A stretch of DNA of 32,826 nt. Source: an uncultured Clostridia bacterium. Lineage in GTDB: Bacteria > Bacillota > Clostridia > TANB77 > CAG-508. The notes under the pieces were generated by a model. That model had not been told where the DNA came from, made no database searches, and saw nothing but the letters and a program-made list of their open reading frames with translations. The DNA is taken from contig CANRPI010000011.1 of the NCBI GenBank assembly GCA_947632475.1, forward strand, positions 1-32,826, written 5' to 3'. Shown one piece after another: positions 27,001 through 32,760 of this stretch (within the stretch, counting starts at the first letter, position 1; each line of letters begins with the position of its first letter). Position numbers and translations under genes: made by a program.

Positions 27001-27126
27001 AAACCTATAGAATTTTTAGCAAAAGACGGAGAAGAACTAACAGAACAAGATATTAAAGAATTCTATGAGAACGGAAAAAAATGGTGGGATAAATACATTC
27101 ACGAAAATGCATATACTCAACAATAA
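21028..27126 (+). CDS. Giant secreted modular surface protein with InlB-type, repeat and beta-helix regions
   Basis: The 2032-aa protein has a signal peptide (about 1-25, cleavage likely after VFA). Approximate order: an N-terminal domain; InlB-type repeat 1 (150-225, ending LKATW); alpha/beta module A1 (225-375); three tandem repeats recognisable by GFGATEKDGYYFAYTIT, AGEAQTGYYLALTIET and GFGEEEGYYVPVKITI (385-830); InlB-type repeat 2 (834-912, ending LKAHW); module A2 (912-1085), which resembles A1; a right-handed beta-helix-like stretch (1085-1230); a Tyr/Asn-rich domain (SYNYYNYYNKK, 1255-1370); a second beta-helix-like stretch (1370-1610); a fourth repeat-like unit and a C-terminal domain. 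No LPXTG signal or terminal membrane anchor is seen, so the attachment mode is unknown. AGAAAGGAG precedes the ATG. Confidence 0.88.
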   Translation: MAKKLSKFIVLTIILLFAFTVPVFAREVTVDDLDSQINDLQEKYKEPIDSYYIIGNYVFTSHYKINTRDIMLAARSIQMSEEYSGKSGEDVNNFLKQMTIHEVERTFDAKYNPTGWKVIKNFVGETKITNETKLNIRFIDYSYLKDLFKVEFDLGEGKFADNKTYITVEEDGKINEADITGENRPLLQGKQFKEWVYTKDGEDQKWDFNTPITGNITLKATWYDEVNTDELLKQSISKIQSTDYGAEFKEGTITYNIYDKNKKNSEIKDTGLVGTIRDILKNENVKSLTISYDGETFTFDNAEMSNSDNESEAYKKLKELLAKVAGEGKDFNSMVLGDLVGKELTLSINLDNTKARSQNDKEAEEYKIKFSYNAQATLGIEIPENDKTDLKNKFNYTPESTYEIKGADGLYTVTGGISKQTGIKGFGATEKDGYYFAYTITLDEGVDSSKVKVKIPKSDKAEQGYNEATFDAGTKTLTVLMEVEEDEQVKNRDIIVEVEGVQTKIRIDFSNLELRKASTTEVKNGSEDEKLKEAYGWEKPNGYTADFTTTGNTVKVKGLIPYSDSWSAGKPNPFAGEAQTGYYLALTIETTENHTDETTVKFTNGYNGDDTVILGKKFDEQKKLYVLKHLHLDDETKTFDIVIDIDGDKTEYNPYTITVDWSELKLQNDSNSGSDYAPVDANQIAPEDKDTLEKTWGFDFSLDEINYTVASQPDQESSHTGLEGTVKQQKLNSSAGFGEEEGYYVPVKITIPTESLAEEYKDKWTIYIKDGEGQYIEKKPSATDYTNGYIVVLFKMKDGKEGIHYKVDYDGSTGNDYLISNEITITTDFTFLTENKITFEYFDETTGTIIKKEETVYEGEKFDDSIAPQLGSYTYHKFDYWYDTSKSSENGFNFENATTGKDQDITLKAHWTIDVDSFLLAVINDLQDSESSISDDFSEIFEVSKIDNTIKFKVISETALLSDMDRTSIPGTIAYLLQRGEIQDITLAFGGKKIVFTKDGTNDQIQTASLDSTGSALKEKIQAGAKSLFQDVLKSESADEATMTLKKMAVDDRKFTLTVGKLDDSVQLKEGAETEYTFNFVTDVTGVKNKAELKQALSNKNITNINILSDINVDEIMNVSQKVVINGGTDHHKLTASGVNTIFNVKSTDVTIENIKLADAKTPIVVESGKLTATGLTVEGEATEAAIEVKDGAALTVSQLTYNGENYEKPAVKAGKESAKVEFTDSESKPATKLVEKEKIEKYEDQVVKDKMGDTKAVDMSYNYYNYYNKKENAKIYTTTFHNHEARLMATFVRYNYYGENAKPYDQDPFEVFKSFNYDGETYTLIGFANSRDKTVNFNYDGNLPDGVIAPENVKATSDNYYYAAYSVKLKDKVTKVTKADDLKKAIEQEDISEIYIDTTDEMDLSTEDITINRKLAIIGPSRTVKLKVKSIKVTADDVFLHRLNLEFSPDESTTELINISEPASKFTLWQCNLKNVNASHKVNDAIKYSGTKATVDVRWNNFYADNINNTFINVDSALAEVTDIYGNTFKKLTGENGKKSAITIKKFDTTAKMNGDDETIRIAANTFDSSDYAIEILKDASDGNEADISLKTSQDIEIAVRYTTENKNFGNIRIHHSEDKRKITITYINEGGTTSDTLTDGTGVQLINPTAMQNIQVPEQATVDGLKLNGNTYSGIISQSEDGKFYLPVTLTSNDFKNNVSTVKVTNPNGEETTYTYSSSSENGIATVSNANTMKLQLEAIKSSKITGNNGKVYKLELDADGNTSNDYEIKEYTIDYSDVETLEEKINQAAKATLEANSFTVKKNNKINGYTEEFTYKYNANDGLTYLKAEEDNVEEYTFSAKYAGVDSSKLSVVARKRKDNEEDSKVYLNDWVYVHPQQVGRAIHEVTMLTDVMEDTKTSINAIDTVELVEGKEHNYTVKLNGDKYTDWVKNNYRLTSKYTITEWGKTVLVDVELDENDQYIKSIKTHQESSSNTFDVTFTNVNDTTIEKPIEFLAKDGEELTEQDIKEFYENGKKWWDKYIHENAYTQQ

Positions 27127-27130
27127 AATT

Positions 27131-27163
27131 ATTAAGGTGTGATGAAAAACATCACACCTTAAT
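27131..27163 (+). terminator. Terminator hairpin of the surface-protein operon
   Basis: Perfect 14-bp stem (ATTAAGGTGTGATG 27131-27144 / CATCACACCTTAAT 27150-27163) with a 5-nt loop, 5 bp after the stop codon. The T tract is short but the stem is strong. Confidence 0.8.
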
Positions 27164-27221
27164 TTAAGTAACAGGGGACAAAATGAAAAAGATATTATTA
27201 AATTTCAGCATTGTGTGCTAC

Positions 27222-27266
27222 TGGGACGTTTCTATTTAGCAAAATGTGCTAAATAGGAACGTCCCA
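27222..27266. repeat. Noncoding hairpin element (REP/MITE-like), second copy of a family
   Basis: Nearly perfect 20-bp inverted repeat: TGGGACGTTTCTATTTAGCA (27222-27241) pairs with TGCTAAATAGGAACGTCCCA (27247-27266), one mismatch and a 5-nt loop. It is embedded in a noncoding stretch (about 27166-27283) that begins AACAGGGGACAAAATG. Its right side (AACGTCCCAATGGCATAAT) resembles the end of the element at 2408-2529. Confidence 0.6.
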
Positions 27267-27297
27267 ATGGCATAATTGTAACCTTTTTTATAAAAAT

Positions 27298-27321
27298 AAC
27301 ATTATAAAGGTAAGACGTCTA
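27298..27321 (+). promoter_or_regulatory. Possible ECF-type promoter of the sigma/anti-sigma operon
   Basis: AAC (27298-27300) and CGTCTA (27316-27321), 15 bp apart, resemble the AAC/CGTC elements recognised by many ECF sigma factors. This would mean autoregulation. The -35 match is weak. Confidence 0.3.
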
Positions 27322-27351
27322 AAAAATAAACAAAGGAGATTTAAATCTAAA

Positions 27352-27879
27352 TTGGAAGAAAATAAAAAACTAAATATAGAAGAAACAATAAACAATTACA
27401 GTGGATATATTTATACAATAATAAAAAACTTAAGCAATAACAAACTATCAAATGAAGACATAGAAGAAATTATTTCAGATGCATTTTTTATTTTATGGAA
27501 AAAGCAAGAAAGAATACAAGATAAGTCAAAAATAAGTGCATATTTAGCTGGAATTGTTAAAAATTTATTAAAGCAAAAGCAAAGAAAAATCAAATTTGAT
27601 GACGATATTTGTGAATATGAAAATATTTTAGCATGTAACGAAAATATAAATGAAATACTTGAAAGACAGCAAGAAACTCAAATAATAGAAAAATCATTAC
27701 AAAAGATGAAAGAAGAAGATAGAGAAATATTTAAAAAATTTTATTATGCTGGAAAAAAAGTTAAACAAATAGCAGAAGAACTAAATATAACAGAGTTTAA
27801 AGTAAAAACAAAATTACATAGAATAAGAAAAAAGTTGAGAAAAAATTTGTGTGAGGGAGGATATGAGCATGGAAATTGA
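27352..27879 (+). CDS. ECF-type RNA polymerase sigma factor
   Basis: The 175-aa protein has a sigma-70 region 2 (about residues 12-70; SNEDIEEIISDAFFILWKK and ISAYLAGIVKNLLKQKQRK) and a region 4 helix-turn-helix (about 115-165; LQKMKEEDREIFKKFYYAGK and VKQIAEELNITEFKVKTKLH). No other domains are present, as usual for group IV factors. It directs RNA polymerase to a small regulon, probably cell-envelope related given its partner. The start is TTG at 27352 after AAAGGAGA, with rather long spacing. The downstream gene overlaps by 11 bp and encodes a membrane protein that fits an anti-sigma factor. Confidence 0.88.
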   Translation: MEENKKLNIEETINNYSGYIYTIIKNLSNNKLSNEDIEEIISDAFFILWKKQERIQDKSKISAYLAGIVKNLLKQKQRKIKFDDDICEYENILACNENINEILERQQETQIIEKSLQKMKEEDREIFKKFYYAGKKVKQIAEELNITEFKVKTKLHRIRKKLRKNLCEGGYEHGN

Positions 27880-28957
27880 TGAATTAAATAAAAAAATATT
27901 AGAAAAAGTACAAAATAAAATAGCAATATCCAACTTCAAAAAGGAGTGTTCAATAATGCAAAAGAGTAAATTATTAAAAACAGCTGCAACATTTATTATA
28001 TCCATTGGACTTACGGCAAGTATGGTATTTGCAGGAAGCATAGTATATGAAAAAATATTTAAAAATCCTGAAAAAATAGAAAACTTTCTTGAAGAGCTAA
28101 AAGTAACTCAAGAAGATTTAGACAGCATCATTTCTAAAGAAGAAGCAATAAAAAGTGCTAAAGAAGCAATGCAAAGGTTTGGTATAAACATAAATGAAAA
28201 TGACATTGTAAAATCTGAAGTAATAAAAGCACCAAATTACGATAAAGTAAGTTATAACATATGCACATCTGACGGAATAAGTGTAAATATAGATGCACTT
28301 ACAGGAAAATTTTCATCATTTAATATAGAAGAAAAATATACAGTTCAAGAACTTGAAAAATTAACAACCACAAAAGAAAATATACTAGAAGTAGCAAAAA
28401 ATAAGATGAAAGAATATGGTTTTGAGGATGACTACAAAATATCTTATGTTTCAAGTAATAATCAAAGTGAAGAAGAAAAATCATATTACTGGTATATTTG
28501 GTTTTCAAAAGAATATGATGGATTATTTAATGAAACACAAAGCGTTTCAATGACTATAATACCACAAGTAAATGAAGTAATAATGCTAAGTATAGAAGAT
28601 GAGCCTTTTGATAATAATGAAGTGGTTGTAACAAAAGAACAAGCAATAAATACTGCAAAAGAAAAAGATAATATTATTAATACAGAAGGTTTTATAATAA
28701 AAGATATAAGTGCAGAGCTAGCAATAAAAAGGATGAATCCATATGTGTATTTAAAAGAAAATGGATTAACTAATGGAAATGAAGTAAAACAATTAGAAGA
28801 TGGTACTACTTTAAGTTATAATACATATAAACTTAATGGTAAGGCAAGAAAAGTTTATGTGGTAGAAATATCTTATGAAAATAGAGAGTTTGGAAAAACA
28901 AGAAAATATTATGTGGATGCTACTACTTGCGAAATTATTGGAGGAGAGAACATATAA
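27869..28957 (+). CDS. Putative anti-sigma factor with extracellular PepSY-like repeats
   Basis: The 362-aa product has a short cytoplasmic N-terminus (about 1-32, MEIDELNKKILEKVQNK), one membrane segment (about 35-55, TAATFIISIGLTASMVFAGS) and a large extracellular part. That part has repeated PepSY/YPEB-like units beginning ISKEEAIKSAKEAMQRFG, TKENILEVAKNKMKEYGF and TKEQAINTAKEKDN. The short cytosolic tail overlapping a sigma gene is the layout of membrane anti-sigma factors that hold the sigma factor until an outside signal. The classical zinc-type anti-sigma motif is absent, so the assignment rests on context. ATG 27869 is chosen because GAGGGAGG lies 8 bp upstream. Confidence 0.7.
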   Translation: MEIDELNKKILEKVQNKIAISNFKKECSIMQKSKLLKTAATFIISIGLTASMVFAGSIVYEKIFKNPEKIENFLEELKVTQEDLDSIISKEEAIKSAKEAMQRFGININENDIVKSEVIKAPNYDKVSYNICTSDGISVNIDALTGKFSSFNIEEKYTVQELEKLTTTKENILEVAKNKMKEYGFEDDYKISYVSSNNQSEEEKSYYWYIWFSKEYDGLFNETQSVSMTIIPQVNEVIMLSIEDEPFDNNEVVVTKEQAINTAKEKDNIINTEGFIIKDISAELAIKRMNPYVYLKENGLTNGNEVKQLEDGTTLSYNTYKLNGKARKVYVVEISYENREFGKTRKYYVDATTCEIIGGENI

Positions 28958-29097
28958 TGATATTATTTGTATGTTGATAACTAAAAATATAAACACATAA
29001 TTAAAAAATGTAGCAATTTAGAAAAAATTATGTTAAAATACCAATAAAATTATAAATATTTACAAGAAGTGAGAAAAATGAATTTTAGGAGAATAAT

Positions 29098-29826
29098 ATG
29101 AAAATAGGTATAATATCAGACATTCATAGTAATATAGAAGCTTTGAATAAGGTTTTAGAAGAATTTGAAAAAACAAAAGTTGATAAAATATTATGTTGTG
29201 GAGATATAATTGGAATAGGAGTAAATCCTGAAGAAACAGTACAAGAATTAATAAAAAGAAAAAACATATTAATATCAGTAAGAGGAAATCACGAGCAATA
29301 TTTATTAAAAGGCTTGCCTAAACAAGTTCATGATGATAAAAGAGGAATGAGTGATTCTGAAATTCAAAACCATAAATGGATTCATAGCAGATTAAGTGAA
29401 AAATCCAAGGCATTTATAAGTGAATTACCAATATCAAAAGAAGTGCAAATTGAGAATAAAAAAATATATTTAGTACATTATCCAACTAATGAGAGTGGAA
29501 AATATAAAAAACATATAAAAAATCCTACTATAGAAGAAAATGAAGAGATGTTTAAAGAAATTGATGCTGATATATATTTATATGGACATACACATACTTT
29601 TAATGTTAATAATCAAAATGGAAAATGGTATATAAATCCTGGTTCATTAGGATGTCCAGGAAAGAGCAATTTAGCAAAAGCAGGAATTTTAGAAATAAAT
29701 GGAAACAAAATAGGTTTTAAACAGTTGGAGATAGGGTATGATGTTAATAAAGTTATAGATAAAATAGAAAAAGCAAAGTTTCCATTTTATAAAGAAATAT
29801 TAAAAATTTTTTATGGACAACTATAA
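29098..29826 (+). CDS. Calcineurin-like metallophosphoesterase (YfcE/Metallophos_2 type)
   Basis: The 242-aa cytoplasmic protein carries all metal-binding motifs of the family: SDIHSN (8-13), GDIIG (about 36-40), GNHEQ (about 63-67), a His in LVHYP, and GHTHT (about 162-166) followed by NPGSLGCPG. Two-metal phosphoesterases of this type cleave phosphodiesters or phosphomonoesters; the natural substrate cannot be told from sequence. AGGAG lies 7 bp before the ATG. It stands alone, between the sigma operon and the amidase. Confidence 0.9.
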   Translation: MKIGIISDIHSNIEALNKVLEEFEKTKVDKILCCGDIIGIGVNPEETVQELIKRKNILISVRGNHEQYLLKGLPKQVHDDKRGMSDSEIQNHKWIHSRLSEKSKAFISELPISKEVQIENKKIYLVHYPTNESGKYKKHIKNPTIEENEEMFKEIDADIYLYGHTHTFNVNNQNGKWYINPGSLGCPGKSNLAKAGILEINGNKIGFKQLEIGYDVNKVIDKIEKAKFPFYKEILKIFYGQL

Positions 29827-29995
29827 ATATTTTGTAGATAAATATAATTAAATAAAAAAATTTATTATTAGCACATAAAATTTCATATTAATTAATATTG
29901 TGTATAAAAGGTAAATAAAGTATTTCAAATAATTAATGAAATATAAAATTGCCAAATACACAATATTTTTATTTAAAGAAAGGAATGAATTTTAT
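29827..29995. other. AT-rich intergenic stretch
   Basis: About 170 bp between the metallophosphoesterase and the amidase start. It is A/T-rich with no clear terminator or promoter pair that I could assign. Confidence 0.5.
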
Positions 29996-30749
29996 ATGTT
30001 TATAATAAGTAAAAAGAGAATAGAGTTAATTTTATCATGTATATTAATAAGCATATTAGCATTTTCATTAAACATATCAAATAAACCAAAAACAAATGAA
30101 AATATAATAAATCAAACTAATATGGAAAACTCAGTTGAAACAGTATCAACTCCAGTATCAGGGAAAACAGTAGTAATAGATGCAGGGCATGGAACACCAG
30201 ATGAAGGTGCAGAAAGTTCATCTCGGAACGACAGAAGCGGAAACAAATCTAAAAATTGCATTAAAACTACAAAATTTATTAGAGCAAAGTGGATGCACAG
30301 TAGTTTTAACAAGGTCAGATGAAAATGCAATATATGATTTAGACAGTAAGACTTTAAGGCAAAAGAAAATATCAGATATAAGAAATAGAGTTAAAATAGG
30401 AAATGAATCATCAGCAGATATTTTTGTTTCAATTCATCTAAACAAAATTCCACAGCAACAATATGATGGATGGCAAACATTTTACAAAAAGGGAAGCGAA
30501 GAAGGAGAAAACCTTGCCAAACAAATTCAAGCAAATTTAAATGATGCAATACAAAAAGAGAATAATAGAGTTTCAAAAACTATAGATAATATATATATAA
30601 TAAAACATGTAGAAATTCCAATTACTATAGTAGAATGTGGATTTTTATCAAATCCAGAAGAAGAAAAACAGCTATTAGATGATAATTATCAAAACAGACT
30701 TGCTTGGGGAATTTACAATGGAATTACCGATTATTTTTATGAAAAATGA
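29996..30749 (+). CDS. cwlD: N-acetylmuramoyl-L-alanine amidase, CwlD-like, with one +1 frame break at a CGG codon
   Basis: Zinc amidase (Amidase_3) that cuts the amide bond between muramic acid and peptide; CwlD members help form muramic-delta-lactam in the spore cortex. Frame 1 (29996-30223) gives an N-terminal membrane anchor (LILSCILISILAFSL) and the first zinc-ligand motif VIDAGHGTPDEGAESS. Frame 2 (30225-30746) gives GTTEAETNLKIALKLQ with the ligand Glu, then VVLTRSDEN, the His motif SIHLN and the catalytic Glu in VECGFLSNPEEE. Skipping C30224, which creates an in-frame CGG, restores about 250 aa with every catalytic residue present. ATG 29996 follows AAAGGA. cwlD is preferred from the short length and the single anchor; another sporulation amidase is possible. 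Confidence 0.8.
30224..30226 (+). other. +1 frame-break site 3, in-frame CGG (amidase)
   Basis: Frame 0 reads TCA TCT CGG; the protein is restored by skipping C30224 and reading GGA ACG ACA GAA (Gly-Thr-Thr-Glu). Confidence 0.7.
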
Positions 30750-30779
30750 TTTTATATAATATTCTAAATGTATTTTAGA

Positions 30780-30841
30780 TTTAATTAAGTATAATACTTA
30801 ATTAAAAGTTAAGGTAAATTAAATATAGCATAAAATAAACG
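30780..30841. repeat. Palindrome plus conserved 3' segment, copy 1
   Basis: A perfect 27-bp palindrome (30780-30806, core TTAAGTATAATACTTAA) is followed by about 35 bp nearly identical to 32796-32826 (ATTAAATATAGCATAAAATAA). This is 31 bp past the amidase stop. It is probably an operator or the start of a repeated surface-gene unit. Confidence 0.7.
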
Positions 30842-30900
30842 ATTATGCAACATTAAAAATAAAAAAATTTTACAAAAAATAATAACAAACTAAAACACTA

Positions 30901-30941
30901 AAAACTTAAAAAGTGCTAAAAAATAGTACTTTTTAAGTTTT
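30901..30941 (+). terminator. Hairpin upstream of the second surface-protein gene
   Basis: Eighteen-bp stem (30901-30918 / 30924-30941, one wobble) with a 5-nt loop, ending in Ts. It may terminate amidase read-through or act as an attenuator for the gene at 31020. Confidence 0.6.
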
Positions 30942-30946
30942 TAATA

Positions 30947-30975
30947 TTTTAATTAAGTATTATACTTAATTAAAA
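30947..30975. promoter_or_regulatory. Palindrome directly upstream of the surface-protein gene
   Basis: Perfect 29-bp palindrome (core TTAAGTATTATACTTAA) with the same arms as the copy at 30780-30806. It lies 44 bp before the ATG at 31020, a likely operator position. Confidence 0.65.
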
Positions 30976-31019
30976 AGTTAAAAAGAAGAAAAAAACAAAA
31001 GAAAGAGGTCGATATATCA

Positions 31020-32669
31020 ATGAAAGAAAAATTAAAGAAAAAGGCAGGAATAACATTAATAGCATTAGTACTAACAATCATAGTGTTATTAATCTTAGCA
31101 GGAGTAAGCATAGCGACGTTAACAGGAGAAAATGGAATATTAACGAGAGCAAGCAAAGCAACAGATGAAACAAGGGCAGCAAGTGTGGAAGAAGCAGTAA
31201 ACTTATGGAAAATAGATTATGAAAGTAATAATTATGGTTCAAGCACTACAACTCAAGATATAAAAGAATTAGTAGAGGATTTAGTAGAGCAAAAATTATT
31301 AACAGAGAATGAAAAAGATGAAATATTAGGAAATGCAAGTAAAGATATAGAAGCAAGCTATCAAATAAAAATAGGAGAAAGAACAATAAAATTTGCAAAC
31401 GAAAATTGGGATGGAGAAAAGAAAGTAAATGCACCAGTATTAAAATCAGGAATGACGCCAGTATATTGGGATGACTCAGGAAATGAAATAAAAAAAGGCG
31501 ATGAAGGATTTGATGAAAGTCAATGGTATGAATACAAAGCAGCAGAAGGAGAAGGAGACAATAACAAAAGTAGATGGGCAAATGCAAAAACAGAAGATGA
31601 TAGCTACTGGGTATGGATACCAAGATATGAATATAAATTAACACCAAAAGGAGAAAGTGAGACAGCGGGAAAAATAGAAGTAAAATTTATACCAACGACA
31701 GTAACAGAAGCAGATACAGAGAATTATAGAGTACACCCAGCATTTAAAAATGGAAGAAGTAATAATTATAAAAATGGCGAATGGGATAGTGAAATCTCAG
31801 GAATTTGGGTAGCAAAATATGAGATGGGACTAGAGGAATGGAATGAAGAAGAATCAAAATGGAAAGCAACAGAATTAACAGGAAAAACAAATGAAACAGA
31901 CAATGTAGGAGATTTAGCAATAGAAGAAGGAAAAAGAAGAGCAGTAAGTAAACCAGGAATATCATCATGGAGATTTATAAGTATAGGAAAATCATATGAT
32001 AATAGTTATAATTATGATAGAAGTAAAGAAAGTCACTTAATGAAAAACAGTGAATGGGGAGCAGTAGCATACTTAACCCATAGCCAATACGGAAGAAATG
32101 GAAAAGAAATAACAATACATGATAAAAACTTTTACACAGGAGGAGCAGAAGAAGCAAATTCAATAACAACAAATAAATTACAAAGTACAACTGGAAACGA
32201 AAGCGGAATATATGACATAAGCGGGGGAGCATGGGAAAGAGTAGCAGGATATATAACAAACGGAAATCCAAACTTAAAAACATATGGCTCAACAACAGTA
32301 TCATTCACATTAGTAGCAACATTTACTAAAGATACAGAAGGTTACAAAACATTAAATACCAAATATTCAACCGTATATCCATTTGATACAAGTGATACTC
32401 AACAAAAAAACGGAGAAGCATATAGCAATGCAAGTACATCAGAATCAAATTATGGATATGGAGATGCAATATTAGAGACATCTACTGGACACACAGGATC
32501 TACCGGCTGGTTCGGAGATTACTCTTGCTTTGCGGTCACTAGCACTCCGTTCTTCATACGTGGAGGTAGTAAAGGCGATGGTACCGGTGCTGGAGCCTTC
32601 ACTTTCCACATTACCAATGGCCATCCTTGGTACTCCTATGGTTTCCGCACTGTGCTAGTGTGCGAGTAA
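31020..32669 (+). CDS. Prepilin-like surface protein with hypervariable C-type-lectin-like C-terminus (complete)
   Basis: The 549-aa protein starts with a class-III-like leader and membrane segment (KKKAGITLIALVLTIIVLLI, residues 6-25), resembling type IV prepilins but without the usual Glu5. A helical/variable stalk follows (about 35-140), then a region with YWVWIPRYEYKLT (about 198-210). The C-terminal domain (about 320-549) holds SWRFISIGKSYDN, LMKNSEWGAVAYLTHSQYG and SGGAWERVAGY, as in FGE-sulfatase/C-type-lectin-like folds. The last 57 codons (32499-32669) are GC-rich and hypervariable relative to the copy at 1-630. GAAAGAGG precedes the ATG. Upstream lie a hairpin and two palindromes. 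Such domains are common carriers of diversity-generating variable regions. It is probably cell-surface ligand binding. Confidence 0.88.
   Translation: MKEKLKKKAGITLIALVLTIIVLLILAGVSIATLTGENGILTRASKATDETRAASVEEAVNLWKIDYESNNYGSSTTTQDIKELVEDLVEQKLLTENEKDEILGNASKDIEASYQIKIGERTIKFANENWDGEKKVNAPVLKSGMTPVYWDDSGNEIKKGDEGFDESQWYEYKAAEGEGDNNKSRWANAKTEDDSYWVWIPRYEYKLTPKGESETAGKIEVKFIPTTVTEADTENYRVHPAFKNGRSNNYKNGEWDSEISGIWVAKYEMGLEEWNEEESKWKATELTGKTNETDNVGDLAIEEGKRRAVSKPGISSWRFISIGKSYDNSYNYDRSKESHLMKNSEWGAVAYLTHSQYGRNGKEITIHDKNFYTGGAEEANSITTNKLQSTTGNESGIYDISGGAWERVAGYITNGNPNLKTYGSTTVSFTLVATFTKDTEGYKTLNTKYSTVYPFDTSDTQQKNGEAYSNASTSESNYGYGDAILETSTGHTGSTGWFGDYSCFAVTSTPFFIRGGSKGDGTGAGAFTFHITNGHPWYSYGFRTVLVCE
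32499..32669 (+). repeat. Variable region (VR-like) of surface protein, copy 2
   Basis: Gap-free homologue of 460-630. Fifteen of 56 codons encode a different residue; eight are silent differences; the rest are identical. Compare the composition with the AT-rich codons just upstream (32461-32498), where the two genes are almost identical. Confidence 0.7.
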
Positions 32670-32760
32670 TACTTTAAATTATGACATTGCTACTGACGTA
32701 GGAATATAAAAATGTAAAAAAATGTAAAATTTTAAAAAAGCAACAAAAATGTAATAAAAA

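Noticed and set aside
27276..27308. TTGTAA and TATAAA as a sigma-A promoter for the ECF sigma gene
   Set aside because: The spacer would be 21 bp, too long.
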